Assembly (NCBI GenBank): GCA_019748155.1
Contig: JAIEPY010000038.1
Coordinates: 1 to 35,520, forward strand
Origin: Burkholderiales bacterium
Lineage (GTDB): Bacteria > Pseudomonadota > Gammaproteobacteria > Burkholderiales > UBA11063
Direction of reading: 5' to 3'
DNA: 35,520 bases
The notes under the pieces are model-generated. The model did no database searches. It saw only the letters and a program-made list of their open reading frames with translations, and was not told the origin of the DNA. The translations under genes were made by a program, and so were the position numbers. This document shows, piece after piece, positions 27,710 through 35,520 of the stretch. Each line of letters begins with the position of its first letter. The first letter of the stretch is position 1.

Positions 27710-27715
27710 ATTATA
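27710..27715 (-). promoter_or_regulatory. -10 element of a putative ackA promoter
   Basis: On the minus strand a perfect TATAAT lies about 37 bases before the ackA ATG. It is part of an imperfect inverted repeat (GTTATAA...TTATAAC, 27686-27717). No good -35 is visible. Confidence 0.35.
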
Positions 27716-27747
27716 ACGCAGTTCTTACTCTAGAAACTAAATTAACC

Positions 27748-28506
27748 TTATTTAATTTGCTGTTGTTGATAGCAGTCGCGGATTTGCTGATGAAGATAGT
27801 TTGCAAGTAGTTCGCGATCAGCAAAATCTGCAGCAGCAACAGGAGGGAGTACTGTAACATGGATTGTTAATCCTTGCAGTCGCAGAGTATTCATTACAGT
27901 TTTCATCCAGCCAACTTTAGCAAAGGAAACTTCACGTGCCAAACGATTATTATTTTTACGGTAGCTAAGTACTACTGGAAAAATTTTACTATTTGCCATT
28001 CTGGCGGCTTCCAGAAGTGGCGCTTTAAACGGTAAAACTTCTTTACCTACGCTGGTTTTCCCCTCAGGGAAAAGCCCGATACTGGCACCTTCTCGGAGAA
28101 GTTGCGCAACGTGTTGATTAATGTTAATCAACTCTTTTTTGTTTTTCCGATTGATGAAAATTGTGCCACCAGCCTGAATTACTCGATTCAAAATTGGCCA
28201 CTGTAGCATTTCTATTTTACCGATAAATTGCACAAAGCAGGTACGGTACATGACAACCGTATCCATCCAGGAAATATGATTTGCTACAACCATCGAGTTT
28301 TTCATATCTTGATTTGATAGTGGATAGCCGTGAAAGTAGAGCTTGGCGCCAGTTGATGCGATCAGGCACCGAGTCCAGATCATGCGAACCTGTTGACGGA
28401 CAAAAGATTTTGAAAATGGGTATATAATCAATACAGCTAAGACCATAATTGCCATACTGGCTATTACAGCACTAAAACGCAGCCAGGCTACGGTACTACG
28501 AATCAT
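27748..28506 (-). CDS. plsC: 1-acyl-sn-glycerol-3-phosphate acyltransferase
   Basis: PlsC adds the second acyl chain to lysophosphatidic acid at the inner membrane, making phosphatidic acid. The 252-residue protein has an N-terminal membrane segment (about 10-32), the acyltransferase box H77-x4-D82 (VANHISWMD), the GTIFIN region (about residue 113) and the glycerophosphate-binding block GLFPEGKTSVG. It stands between the Rieske gene's terminator and ackA, with its own spacing. Related acyltransferases acting on other lipids (for example ornithine lipids) cannot be excluded. Confidence 0.92.
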   Translation of the reverse strand: MIRSTVAWLRFSAVIASMAIMVLAVLIIYPFSKSFVRQQVRMIWTRCLIASTGAKLYFHGYPLSNQDMKNSMVVANHISWMDTVVMYRTCFVQFIGKIEMLQWPILNRVIQAGGTIFINRKNKKELININQHVAQLLREGASIGLFPEGKTSVGKEVLPFKAPLLEAARMANSKIFPVVLSYRKNNNRLAREVSFAKVGWMKTVMNTLRLQGLTIHVTVLPPVAAADFADRELLANYLHQQIRDCYQQQQIK

Positions 28507-28647
28507 TAAAAACTGCTTTCACAAGAAATAGAATAATTTATATTAAATAACTAATTGAATCCTGCCAGCGGGCACTTAATCTTAGAACTAGTTATTTTAG
28601 CTTAAACTTGCAATAATTTCTAGCGAAATCACCTATTATTCGCAGTT

Positions 28648-28679
28648 ATAAAAAAGCAGAGAAATTATTTACTCTGCTT
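28648..28679 (-). terminator. Rho-independent terminator of the Rieske oxygenase gene
   Basis: On the minus strand AAGCAGAG (28672-28679 complement) pairs with CTCTGCTT (28654-28661 complement) around a 10-base loop and is followed by six or more Ts, 15 bases after the stop codon. Confidence 0.88.
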
Positions 28680-28693
28680 CTGATATTTCAAAT

Positions 28694-29815
28694 TTAATGT
28701 TTAAGAGTATTTTGAGCATTACTAAATAGTGATGATTGCGTAAATACTAGACTGTTTGACAATTCACGAGCTAAAAATTCATGAAAATGACGCATTCCTT
28801 CTTCAGTTGGTAGTTGATATGGTCCAGAATCCTCTTTACCTTGGTGGTAGAGTGATTTTCGTCCTTCATGCATCCGATAGCAGATTTCATCATCTTCCTT
28901 GGCAGTTTCAAAATAAACTTGTTGTTGAATTGCTACATACTCTTCATCAAAACCTAAAATTTCATCGGGATAATAAAATTCAGTAATCACGCGGCATTTT
29001 TCTGGAGCTACTGGTTCTACTACTGAAATAACGATACATTTAGGATAACATTCAATCATGATATTGGGGTAGTACGCCATCCAGATTGCGCCATATTCAG
29101 GAATTTGTCCATTATGTACATCCAGAACTTTTTTACTCCAGTCATTGTAGAGTTTACTTCCACCTCTGGACAACTGATTTTTAGTCGGAACAATTTGTAA
29201 ATGATGCCAATCACCAAAATTCCAGCTTAGATTTGCACAATCAACAAAATTACCTAAACCAGGGTGGTATGGATCAACATGGTAGTCTTCAGCATAAACC
29301 TCCATGAAGGTTTTCCAATTAAAGTCGTAATCAGTAACAACTGTATTACTGTATTGATAATTTTCAAAATTAATGTATTTACCAAAGTTCCCAAGATTTG
29401 CCAAGTCATGGTGAATGTCACGATTGTTTTTAAATAGTAGCCCGTTCCAGTTAATCAGTGCTGCAACAGTGAGATTCTTGCATTGCGGGAGCTCTGGGAA
29501 AAGAGGTGCCCCAACTAGCATTCCTTGTGAATTATATGTCCAACGATGCAAATCACAGACTATATGTTGGCTATTACCATGACCTTTCATCATAATTGCT
29601 TGGCGATGGCGACAAATATTATCAATTAGCAGATGCTCATTCCCATTATTGTAAATAAGTTTACTATGATCAAGCCATTCAATTGAGCGGTAATCATATT
29701 GATTAACGGCCATAAGCTGATGAGCTATATATTGTGGAGCTTGTGAAAATAGTTTGGCTTGTTCAATATCAAAGTATTGTTGTTCAAAATAACTGGCTAA
29801 AGAAGGTGTGTTCAT
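28694..29815 (-). CDS. Rieske-type non-heme iron oxygenase, alpha subunit
   Basis: A 373-residue two-domain oxygenase. The Rieske [2Fe-2S] site is C68-R-H70 and C87-D-L-H90. The catalytic domain has the iron ligands H179 and H184 in EDYHVDPYHPG, and the third, acidic ligand probably in KEDDEICYRMHEG near the C-terminus. Members of this fold hydroxylate or demethylate aromatic, quaternary-amine or other substrates and need electrons from a reductase. No ferredoxin, reductase or beta subunit is nearby, so the substrate is unknown. It has its own AAAGGA ribosome binding site and terminator and appears monocistronic. Confidence 0.88.
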   Translation of the reverse strand: MNTPSLASYFEQQYFDIEQAKLFSQAPQYIAHQLMAVNQYDYRSIEWLDHSKLIYNNGNEHLLIDNICRHRQAIMMKGHGNSQHIVCDLHRWTYNSQGMLVGAPLFPELPQCKNLTVAALINWNGLLFKNNRDIHHDLANLGNFGKYINFENYQYSNTVVTDYDFNWKTFMEVYAEDYHVDPYHPGLGNFVDCANLSWNFGDWHHLQIVPTKNQLSRGGSKLYNDWSKKVLDVHNGQIPEYGAIWMAYYPNIMIECYPKCIVISVVEPVAPEKCRVITEFYYPDEILGFDEEYVAIQQQVYFETAKEDDEICYRMHEGRKSLYHQGKEDSGPYQLPTEEGMRHFHEFLARELSNSLVFTQSSLFSNAQNTLKH

Positions 29816-29985
29816 AAATTTCCTTTCTAATCTAAATTAAACCGTAGTTCAATTTAATTTAACACCAGAAGATAACCATGAAACGGAAAAAATTTCCTGA
29901 TAAAGGGAATATTTTACCCCATTTAATCAGTTATGGGCAAGGTTGTGTCAAGACATAAGCTGTCTTTTGGAGATTATTTAAGTAT

Positions 29986-30022
29986 AAAAAGAGGTAGCTA
30001 TAAAATAGGCTACCTACTTTTT
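29986..30022 (-). terminator. Rho-independent terminator of malQ
   Basis: AAAAAG-AGGTAGC pairs with GCTACCT-(bulged A)-CTTTTT around a 10-base loop, 14 bases past the malQ stop. The minus strand leaves the stem through a T-tract. Confidence 0.85.
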
Positions 30023-30035
30023 GAAGTTGATTTTA

Positions 30036-31502
30036 TCAGATACGTGAACTGTTTCTTATTATGTTTGAAATATGATCCGTTTCTGATTTTAATCCTTCAA
30101 AATTTGCTAGTTTCCATTCCCAATTTGGTGCTCCAACGCTGCCTGGCGTATTTAATCTTGAGCTATCATCTAAACCAATGATATCCTGAGCTGGGAAAAT
30201 AACATATTCTGCTTGGTAATTCACTATGTAGGCAAGGATTGCTGATTTAATATTTTCATCACTAACCTGGAAATATTCGCGAAGAGCGTGACGTTGCTCA
30301 TCGCTTAGACTATTGTACCAGCCCATTAGGGTGCTATTGTCGTGTGTTCCGGTATAAACAATAGTATTGACCGTTTTTTCAAGGGCTGAATTATCCAGAT
30401 GTGGTTCAAAAATAAACTGAAATATTTTCATCCCTTTGAGATTATAGTGATCACGTAAATCTAAAACTTCTTTCCGTAAATCTCCAAGATCCTCGGCAAC
30501 GATTTTAATCTCAGGTAATTCACGGTAAATTGTATCAAAGAGGGCATAACCTGGTGCTTCAATCCATTCACCTTCAACCGCGGTTGGGCAACTGGCTGGA
30601 ATTTTCCAATAAGTATCAAATGCTCTGAAGTGATCAATGCGAATAATATCAAAAGCGGTAGCATTGCCAGCTAAGCGCTCAATCCAGAACTTAAATCCGT
30701 TAGCTTCTAATGCTTTCCAATTATAGAGTGGATTTCCCCAGCGTTGTCCAGTAACTGAGAAATAATCAGGTGGTACACCTGCAATAAACGTTGGCTGCTG
30801 ATTTTCATCAAGTAAAAATATATCTTGATTTTCCCATACGTCAAGTGAATCCATGCCAATATAAATCGGAATATCACCCATGATCTGAATCCCTAGGCTG
30901 TTGGCATAGTGTTTTAGCGCAAACCATTGGCGATAGAAGATAAACTGTAAGAACATTTCATAGTCGATTTGGTCTTGAAATGGAGTTAGGTCTAAAGCCT
31001 TATCCTTAATCCAGTTTTTATGTGCAACAGGCCAATCTGTCCAGATTTTTAAATTATTAGCTTTTTTAAGCGTCAAAAATACAGCATAATTTTTTAACCA
31101 TGGAGTAGTCGTGGTAAATTGCACGTACTCAGCACGTAGTTTGTTACTTGCTTTAAAGTTGGCAAAAGCTTTACGCAACATCAATTCTTTATGTTTACGT
31201 ACTGCTTGATACTCAATTGTAGTTGGTTTATCCGAATTAAATTTGATGAGATCTGCAGGAGTAAGCAATTCATCTTCGCTTAGGCGGTCAAGACTTATAT
31301 ATAGCTCATCTCCGGCAAACGATGAATAAGCCTGATAAGGTGAGTTACCATAGCCAAGTGGGTTAAGCGGCAAGACTTGCCAAATCTTAAGCTGCATTTG
31401 ATGAATAATATCAACAAACTTATAAGCCTCTGTACCAAAGTCACCAATTCCATAGTTAGATGGAAATGATCCTACTGGCATTAGTATCCCTGCTGATCTC
31501 AT
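30036..31502 (-). CDS. malQ: 4-alpha-glucanotransferase (amylomaltase)
   Basis: MalQ (GH77) transfers alpha-1,4-glucan segments between maltodextrins, releasing glucose. The 488-residue protein is the short bacterial type, starting RSAGILMPVGSFPSNYGIGDFG. It has the nucleophile D290 (RIDHFRAF), the acid/base E337 (VAEDLG) and the third acid D388 (YTGTHDN). An AGAGGG ribosome binding site precedes the ATG. It begins 17 bases after the phosphorylase gene, so the two form an operon that breaks down maltodextrin or glycogen in the cytoplasm. Confidence 0.96.
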   Translation of the reverse strand: MRSAGILMPVGSFPSNYGIGDFGTEAYKFVDIIHQMQLKIWQVLPLNPLGYGNSPYQAYSSFAGDELYISLDRLSEDELLTPADLIKFNSDKPTTIEYQAVRKHKELMLRKAFANFKASNKLRAEYVQFTTTTPWLKNYAVFLTLKKANNLKIWTDWPVAHKNWIKDKALDLTPFQDQIDYEMFLQFIFYRQWFALKHYANSLGIQIMGDIPIYIGMDSLDVWENQDIFLLDENQQPTFIAGVPPDYFSVTGQRWGNPLYNWKALEANGFKFWIERLAGNATAFDIIRIDHFRAFDTYWKIPASCPTAVEGEWIEAPGYALFDTIYRELPEIKIVAEDLGDLRKEVLDLRDHYNLKGMKIFQFIFEPHLDNSALEKTVNTIVYTGTHDNSTLMGWYNSLSDEQRHALREYFQVSDENIKSAILAYIVNYQAEYVIFPAQDIIGLDDSSRLNTPGSVGAPNWEWKLANFEGLKSETDHISNIIRNSSRI

Positions 31503-31519
31503 GTTAATCCCTCTTAAAT

Positions 31520-33793
31520 TTAGTTTAAATCAATTTTCCAGATATCTTGGTTGTAATCACGAATCGTACGATCTGAACTAAAGTATCCTGCCTTAGCGAT
31601 ATTAACTAAGCTCATTCTATTCCATTGTTCACGATTTTCATAGTCAGATAACATTTGATCCTTGGTTTTAATATAGTCCACAAAATCAATTAAGGTCATA
31701 TACCAATCTTTGGTAATTAACTCATGATGTAATTGGTCTAGACGTTCTTTTGTTCCAATTGCCAACATTCCTGGTGAATTAATAAAGTCTACTGCGCGTT
31801 TAATTAGTAGATCATAGAAGTAGTAATCCCAAGAATGATAACCATTGGTGCGGTATAGTTCAATAATTGTATTGCTATCCTTACCAAAGGTATAGATATT
31901 ATCGGGACCGACTAATTCAGCAATCTCAACATTGGCTCCATCCATGGTTCCAATGGTAACGGCACCATTGAGCATAAATTTCATATTCCCTGTACCGCTG
32001 GCTTCTTTCGATGCCAATGAAATTTGCTCTGAAATATCGGCTGCCGGAATCAGTTTTTCCGCAACAGTTACGTTATAATTTTCGACAAACACTACTTGTA
32101 AGTGTGGGCTAACTTCAGGATCGCTATTGATTAATTGTTGTAAGCATAAAATCAAATGAATCACATGTTTAGCGATAGTATAAGCTGGAGCAGCTTTACC
32201 TCCAAAAATAACGGTTAATGGACGGCTAGGCAGTTTTCCTTCTTTAATTTCCAAATATTTATGAATAACATATAACGCATTCATTTGCTGGCGCTTATAT
32301 TCATGAATCCGTTTAACCTGTACATCAAAAATCGACTGCGGATTTAGTTTAATCCCGGCAGTAACTTTAATGTATTCAGTAAATTGTTGTTTTTTAGTTT
32401 GTTTAATAAGGTCTATTTGAGAGAGTACATTACTATCATTGGTATAACTCATTAGTTTATCTAATTCAAGTGAATTAAATTTAAAATCATTGCCAATAGT
32501 TTTAGCTAAAAAGTCTGTTAACTCACTATTAGATTGCATTATCCAACGTCTAAAAGTAATTCCATTGGTTTTATTATTAAATTTATTTGGATAGATGTCA
32601 TTAAATTGCTTTAATTCACTATTTTTTAAAATTTTGGTATGTAATGCAGCAACCCCATTAACACTAAAGCAATAGTGAATATCAATTCTAGCCATATGTA
32701 CACGACCATCTTGGTCAATAATATCAACCGATGGATCTGTATATTGTGCTTTAATCGCAGTATCTAGATATTTGATAATGTTAATAATTGCCGTTGGCAC
32801 AACTTTTTCGAGGTAGGATAGAGGCCATTTTTCCAATGCTTCAGCTAAAATCGTGTGATTAGTATAGGCAACACTGCGTTTAACAATTGCAGTAGCTTGC
32901 TCTAGGGGTAACCCTTTCACCAATAACTGACGAATTAATTCAGGGATTACTAAAGTTGGGTGGGTATCATTAATTTGAATGACTACATGTTTGTCGAGTT
33001 CTGCATAATCATAGCCTTTGGCATCCATTTCAGCAAAGATAAGATGTACCGCATTGCTTACCATAAAGTATTGTTGAAAAATACGTAACAAATGCCCAGC
33101 TTGATCGCTATCATCTGGATATAAAAACAAAGTCAAATTCTTGGCAATGTCGTTTTTATCAAACGCAATTCCGTCATGTACAATCGAGGTATCAATACCT
33201 TCAATATCAAATAGGCTTAATTTGTTAACCGAGCCACGATAGCCAACTACATCAAATTCATAAAGACAAGATTTAACCGTAAAATTAGTAAATTGGATAT
33301 CATAGCTGATATCAGTTTTATTCAACCATCCAGCATCTTCAATCCACGGATTAGGCTGTTCGCTTTGCAGATTATTACTAAATTTCTGCTTAAATAAGCC
33401 ATAATGGTAATTAAGTCCAATTCCACGTCCAGGAATTCCTAAAGTTGCAATTGAGTCAAGAAAACATGCCGCTAAACGTCCAAGTCCACCATTACCCAAT
33501 GATGGTTCTGGCTCAATTTCCTCAATTGTGCTTAAATGCTTGCCATGCTCTTTAAGTAAGTTATTAACATGGTGATATAAGCCAAGGTTAATCAGATTAT
33601 TGGAAAGCATTTTTCCAATTAAAAATTCACTAGAGATGTAGTAAATTTTACGTGAACCATCGAGTTGTGGGCGAGTTGAGGTTTGTTGTTTTAGGTATTC
33701 AAGAAGGGCATAATATAAATCGCGATCTGATGCATCGCTTAGAATACAGTTTAATTTTGTTTCTAAAGCTTGTTGAATTATTTCTTTTTCCAT
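31520..33793 (-). CDS. glgP: Glycogen/maltodextrin phosphorylase
   Basis: A PLP-dependent GT35 enzyme that phosphorolyses alpha-1,4-glucans to glucose 1-phosphate. The protein is 757 residues from the ATG at 33793; the longer TTG frame from 33808 adds five codons including the region where a GGAA ribosome binding site lies. It shows EPSLGNGGLGRLAACFLDS, the glucan/phosphate region VKRIHEYKRQQMNALYV, and the PLP lysine K605 in GTGNMKFMLNG. It is about 40-60 residues shorter than E. coli MalP/GlgP, matching the compact phosphorylase form of other bacteria. Whether it prefers glycogen or maltodextrin is not decidable; the MalQ partner favours maltodextrin. Confidence 0.95.
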   Translation of the reverse strand: MEKEIIQQALETKLNCILSDASDRDLYYALLEYLKQQTSTRPQLDGSRKIYYISSEFLIGKMLSNNLINLGLYHHVNNLLKEHGKHLSTIEEIEPEPSLGNGGLGRLAACFLDSIATLGIPGRGIGLNYHYGLFKQKFSNNLQSEQPNPWIEDAGWLNKTDISYDIQFTNFTVKSCLYEFDVVGYRGSVNKLSLFDIEGIDTSIVHDGIAFDKNDIAKNLTLFLYPDDSDQAGHLLRIFQQYFMVSNAVHLIFAEMDAKGYDYAELDKHVVIQINDTHPTLVIPELIRQLLVKGLPLEQATAIVKRSVAYTNHTILAEALEKWPLSYLEKVVPTAIINIIKYLDTAIKAQYTDPSVDIIDQDGRVHMARIDIHYCFSVNGVAALHTKILKNSELKQFNDIYPNKFNNKTNGITFRRWIMQSNSELTDFLAKTIGNDFKFNSLELDKLMSYTNDSNVLSQIDLIKQTKKQQFTEYIKVTAGIKLNPQSIFDVQVKRIHEYKRQQMNALYVIHKYLEIKEGKLPSRPLTVIFGGKAAPAYTIAKHVIHLILCLQQLINSDPEVSPHLQVVFVENYNVTVAEKLIPAADISEQISLASKEASGTGNMKFMLNGAVTIGTMDGANVEIAELVGPDNIYTFGKDSNTIIELYRTNGYHSWDYYFYDLLIKRAVDFINSPGMLAIGTKERLDQLHHELITKDWYMTLIDFVDYIKTKDQMLSDYENREQWNRMSLVNIAKAGYFSSDRTIRDYNQDIWKIDLN

Positions 33794-33887
33794 AAAGTTA
33801 ATTTCCAAATAAAAATTCTTATCATTAGTTTTTGATATTGGTTTGAGATAGTGATTTTAACACTGATACTCAGATTTACCAAGGCTT

Positions 33888-33897
33888 ATTTGCAAAT
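33888..33897. promoter_or_regulatory. Palindrome upstream of glgP
   Basis: ATTTGCAAAT is a perfect 10-bp palindrome, flanked by a second imperfect inverted repeat (CTACA...TGTAG, 33900-33916), in the 167-base gap between the sugar symporter gene and glgP. It is a candidate operator for the maltodextrin genes, with no known consensus to support it. Confidence 0.25.
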
Positions 33898-33960
33898 GAC
33901 TACATAATATTTGTAGCCATTTTTATAGAAGATTTATTTTTCAAATAATTTAAAATAAAG

Positions 33961-35271
33961 CTATTTTACGAAGCGTACGCTAAAACCAGCAAGTAACATA
34001 GAAACACCAGCCACACCAAGCATAATAACTGCTTCGCCACCAACCAAGGATAAGATGGCGCCACCTAAGATACCAGCGGCTATTTGTGGAATAGTAATTG
34101 TAGCATTAAATATTCCCATATAAACCCCCATTTTATCGGCTGGTAATACTGCTGACAAAATTGCATAAGGCATTGCTAATATTGCCGCCCATGCAATTCC
34201 AATACCGATCATCGAAATTAACAGCAGATGTTTATCATGAATGAAAACCATCGACAACAGTCCTAAACCGCCAAGAATTAGTGACCACATGTAGACTGAT
34301 TTACGTCCGAAGCGATTCGCTAGTTTAGTCATAAACATAGCATAAATTGCTGCAAATAAGCTATAGGCTGCAAAAATTACACCAACCCAGTTACCCGCTT
34401 CATTAAATGCTGCAGAGGTCGAATCTGTAGCCGCAGTATGCCAAACATTTCCTGCAATTCCAGATGTAGTATAAACCCACATCATAAAGAGTGCAAACCA
34501 TGAAAAAAATTGAACTATTCCCAATCTAATCATTGTTGGGGGCGTTTCTTTTAATAGTTGTAGAAATGAGGTTTTAATTTTGGGTTTATTGTTATCAAGA
34601 TCGTGATACTGCGCATACTCTTGAGGTGGATATTCTTTAGTAGTAAATGCAGTCCATAATACGGACAATAATAAGCAGCCTCCACCAAAATAAAACGACC
34701 AAATAACTGTAGGAGCTACTTTTTGACCTGCTTCAGGTACATTTGCTACGCCTGTCCAATTAAGGATAAAAGGTAACAATGAACCAATTACCGCTCCGAC
34801 ATTAATTAAAAAACTTTGGATTGAATAACCTAGATTAAGTTGTTCTTCGGATACCATGTCTCCAACCAGTGCTCTAAATGGTTGCATGGTAATATTAAAA
34901 GCAGTATCCATAAATAAGAGCATAAATGCGCCAAAAAGGACAGGGTAGATAAACGAAGCAAAATGTTCAGAATTGGGCATAAAAAACATCGCTAATGCAG
35001 AAATAATTGCGCCAAGTAAAATAAATGGAACTCTCCGCCCCATTCGTGTCCAGAGTTTATCACTGGATAAGCCGACAATCGGTTGAACGATCAAGCCAGC
35101 AACTGGAGCCGCTAACCAAAAATAACTTAAATGTTCAACATTGGCTCCCAGTGCCGATAAGATACGGCTGGTATTACCGCTTTGGAGTGAATATCCGATT
35201 TGGACACCTAAAAAACCAAAACTAATATTAAACACTTGCCAGAAACTAAGTTTGGGCATTTTGAGCTTCAT
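33961..35271 (-). CDS. Major facilitator sugar symporter, SLC45/sucrose-maltose type
   Basis: A 436-residue inner-membrane transporter with about 12 membrane segments. The loop after helix 2, SDKLWTRMGRRVPF, matches the SD(R/K)...GRRRPF signature of the SLC45/plant sucrose transporter branch of the major facilitator superfamily, which includes bacterial maltose and disaccharide symporters. The cytoplasmic loop between helices 6 and 7 is charged (EYPPQEYAQYHDLDNNKPK). The ATG 35271 has AAAGGTGG 8 bases upstream and is preferred to GTG 35283. As first gene before glgP and malQ it probably brings in maltose or maltodextrins with protons. Confidence 0.9.
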   Translation of the reverse strand: MKLKMPKLSFWQVFNISFGFLGVQIGYSLQSGNTSRILSALGANVEHLSYFWLAAPVAGLIVQPIVGLSSDKLWTRMGRRVPFILLGAIISALAMFFMPNSEHFASFIYPVLFGAFMLLFMDTAFNITMQPFRALVGDMVSEEQLNLGYSIQSFLINVGAVIGSLLPFILNWTGVANVPEAGQKVAPTVIWSFYFGGGCLLLSVLWTAFTTKEYPPQEYAQYHDLDNNKPKIKTSFLQLLKETPPTMIRLGIVQFFSWFALFMMWVYTTSGIAGNVWHTAATDSTSAAFNEAGNWVGVIFAAYSLFAAIYAMFMTKLANRFGRKSVYMWSLILGGLGLLSMVFIHDKHLLLISMIGIGIAWAAILAMPYAILSAVLPADKMGVYMGIFNATITIPQIAAGILGGAILSLVGGEAVIMLGVAGVSMLLAGFSVRFVK

Positions 35272-35395
35272 AATTCTTACCACCTTTATTAATCTGGGCT
35301 ACTTTAAATAGCACTGTTAAATTTGTGGTTGCATTTTAACATAATCTAAGCCTGCCTAATTCATGCTTATGCTACAAATGTATGCTGCAGCGCAT

Positions 35396-35424
35396 TATTT
35401 ATTATTTAAAATATTCTAAGTCAA
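35396..35424 (-). promoter_or_regulatory. Putative promoter of the maltodextrin genes
   Basis: On the minus strand TTGACT (35419-35424) followed after 17 bases by TAAATA (35396-35401) gives a strong -35 with a weak -10, about 125 bases before the symporter ATG. A GCTGCAGC palindrome (35384-35391) lies just downstream. Confidence 0.3.
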
Positions 35425-35453
35425 AGCCGCAAAATAGTTTATGTTATCTGATG

Positions 35454-35519
35454 TTACGCAGCATGAGCTAAACTTTCAAATTCAGCGAGCTGCAGTTTAA
35501 TTAGTTGTAATTCATTTAG
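35454..35519 (-). CDS. 3' end of a minus-strand gene (partial)
   Basis: The minus strand is open from the window edge to a TAA at 35454 and reads LNELQLIKLQLAEFESLAHAA, an amphipathic helix typical of a protein C-terminus. Twenty-one codons only. Family not recognisable. Confidence 0.5.
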   Translation of the reverse strand, partial: LNELQLIKLQLAEFESLAHAA

Positions 35520-35520
35520 C

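Noticed and set aside
29933-30181. 82-codon plus-strand frame overlapping the malQ terminator
   Set aside because: It runs through the terminator hairpin and antisense into malQ; no ribosome binding site or homology pattern.
33898-33925. Plus-strand hairpin followed by T-tract (CTACA...TGTAG, then TTTTT)
   Set aside because: It would terminate plus-strand transcription, but no plus-strand gene precedes it; on the minus strand no T-tract follows.
1-35520. CRISPR arrays, tRNA or rRNA genes, insertion sequences
   Set aside because: I saw no regularly spaced repeats, no tRNA-like cloverleaf with CCA-type end, and no transposase or paired terminal repeats.

Overview
The window is chromosomal DNA from an AT-rich Gram-negative bacterium. 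Support for this: a proteobacterial-type DnaK, RmuC, Sec-type signal peptides on cell-wall enzymes, and a MurP/YfeW neighbourhood like that of enteric bacteria. A low-GC beta- or gammaproteobacterium (for example Neisseriales-like) would fit, but sequence reading alone does not fix the taxon. Genes are tightly packed, and no stretch longer than about 300 bases lacks a gene. I saw no tRNA, rRNA, CRISPR array or transposase.

Left part (1-9.5 kb): a possible 3' end of an upstream gene, then dnaK with a clear terminator, then a type I restriction-modification operon on the plus strand in the unusual order hsdR - hsdS - accessory gene - hsdM. hsdS is split by a one-base frameshift and carries a roughly 200-residue C-terminal extension. 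The accessory gene is an unrecognised Cys/His-motif protein. A 24-codon fragment resembling the start of a nucleotidyltransferase follows hsdM.

Middle part (9.6-19.2 kb): on the minus strand, a cbiM-cbiQ-cbiO energy-coupling-factor transporter for Ni2+ or Co2+. Diverging from it on the plus strand is a six-gene cell-wall sugar salvage operon: PfkB sugar kinase, secreted YfeW-like serine hydrolase, stand-alone PTS EIIB, MurP-type EIIBC, secreted SH3/NlpC-P60 endopeptidase, and cytoplasmic MupG. Together these could trim peptidoglycan outside the cytoplasm, import MurNAc-containing sugars as 6-phosphates and hydrolyse them inside. The etherase MurQ and a PTS EIIA are not in the window. Each direction has its own extended -10 promoter.

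19.3-24.6 kb: an accessory block with an archaeal-type AAA ATPase, a small acidic unknown protein, and a type II restriction-modification pair (D12-class adenine methylase plus a PD-ExK endonuclease overlapping by 8 bp). Housekeeping rmuC and a bidirectional terminator follow.

Right part (24.7-35.5 kb, all minus strand): ackA followed by a gamma-glutamyltranspeptidase gene broken by a 4-bp tandem duplication; plsC; a single Rieske oxygenase alpha subunit with its own terminator; and a maltodextrin block (SLC45-like sugar symporter, glycogen/maltodextrin phosphorylase, MalQ). The last bases probably hold the 3' end of another minus-strand gene.
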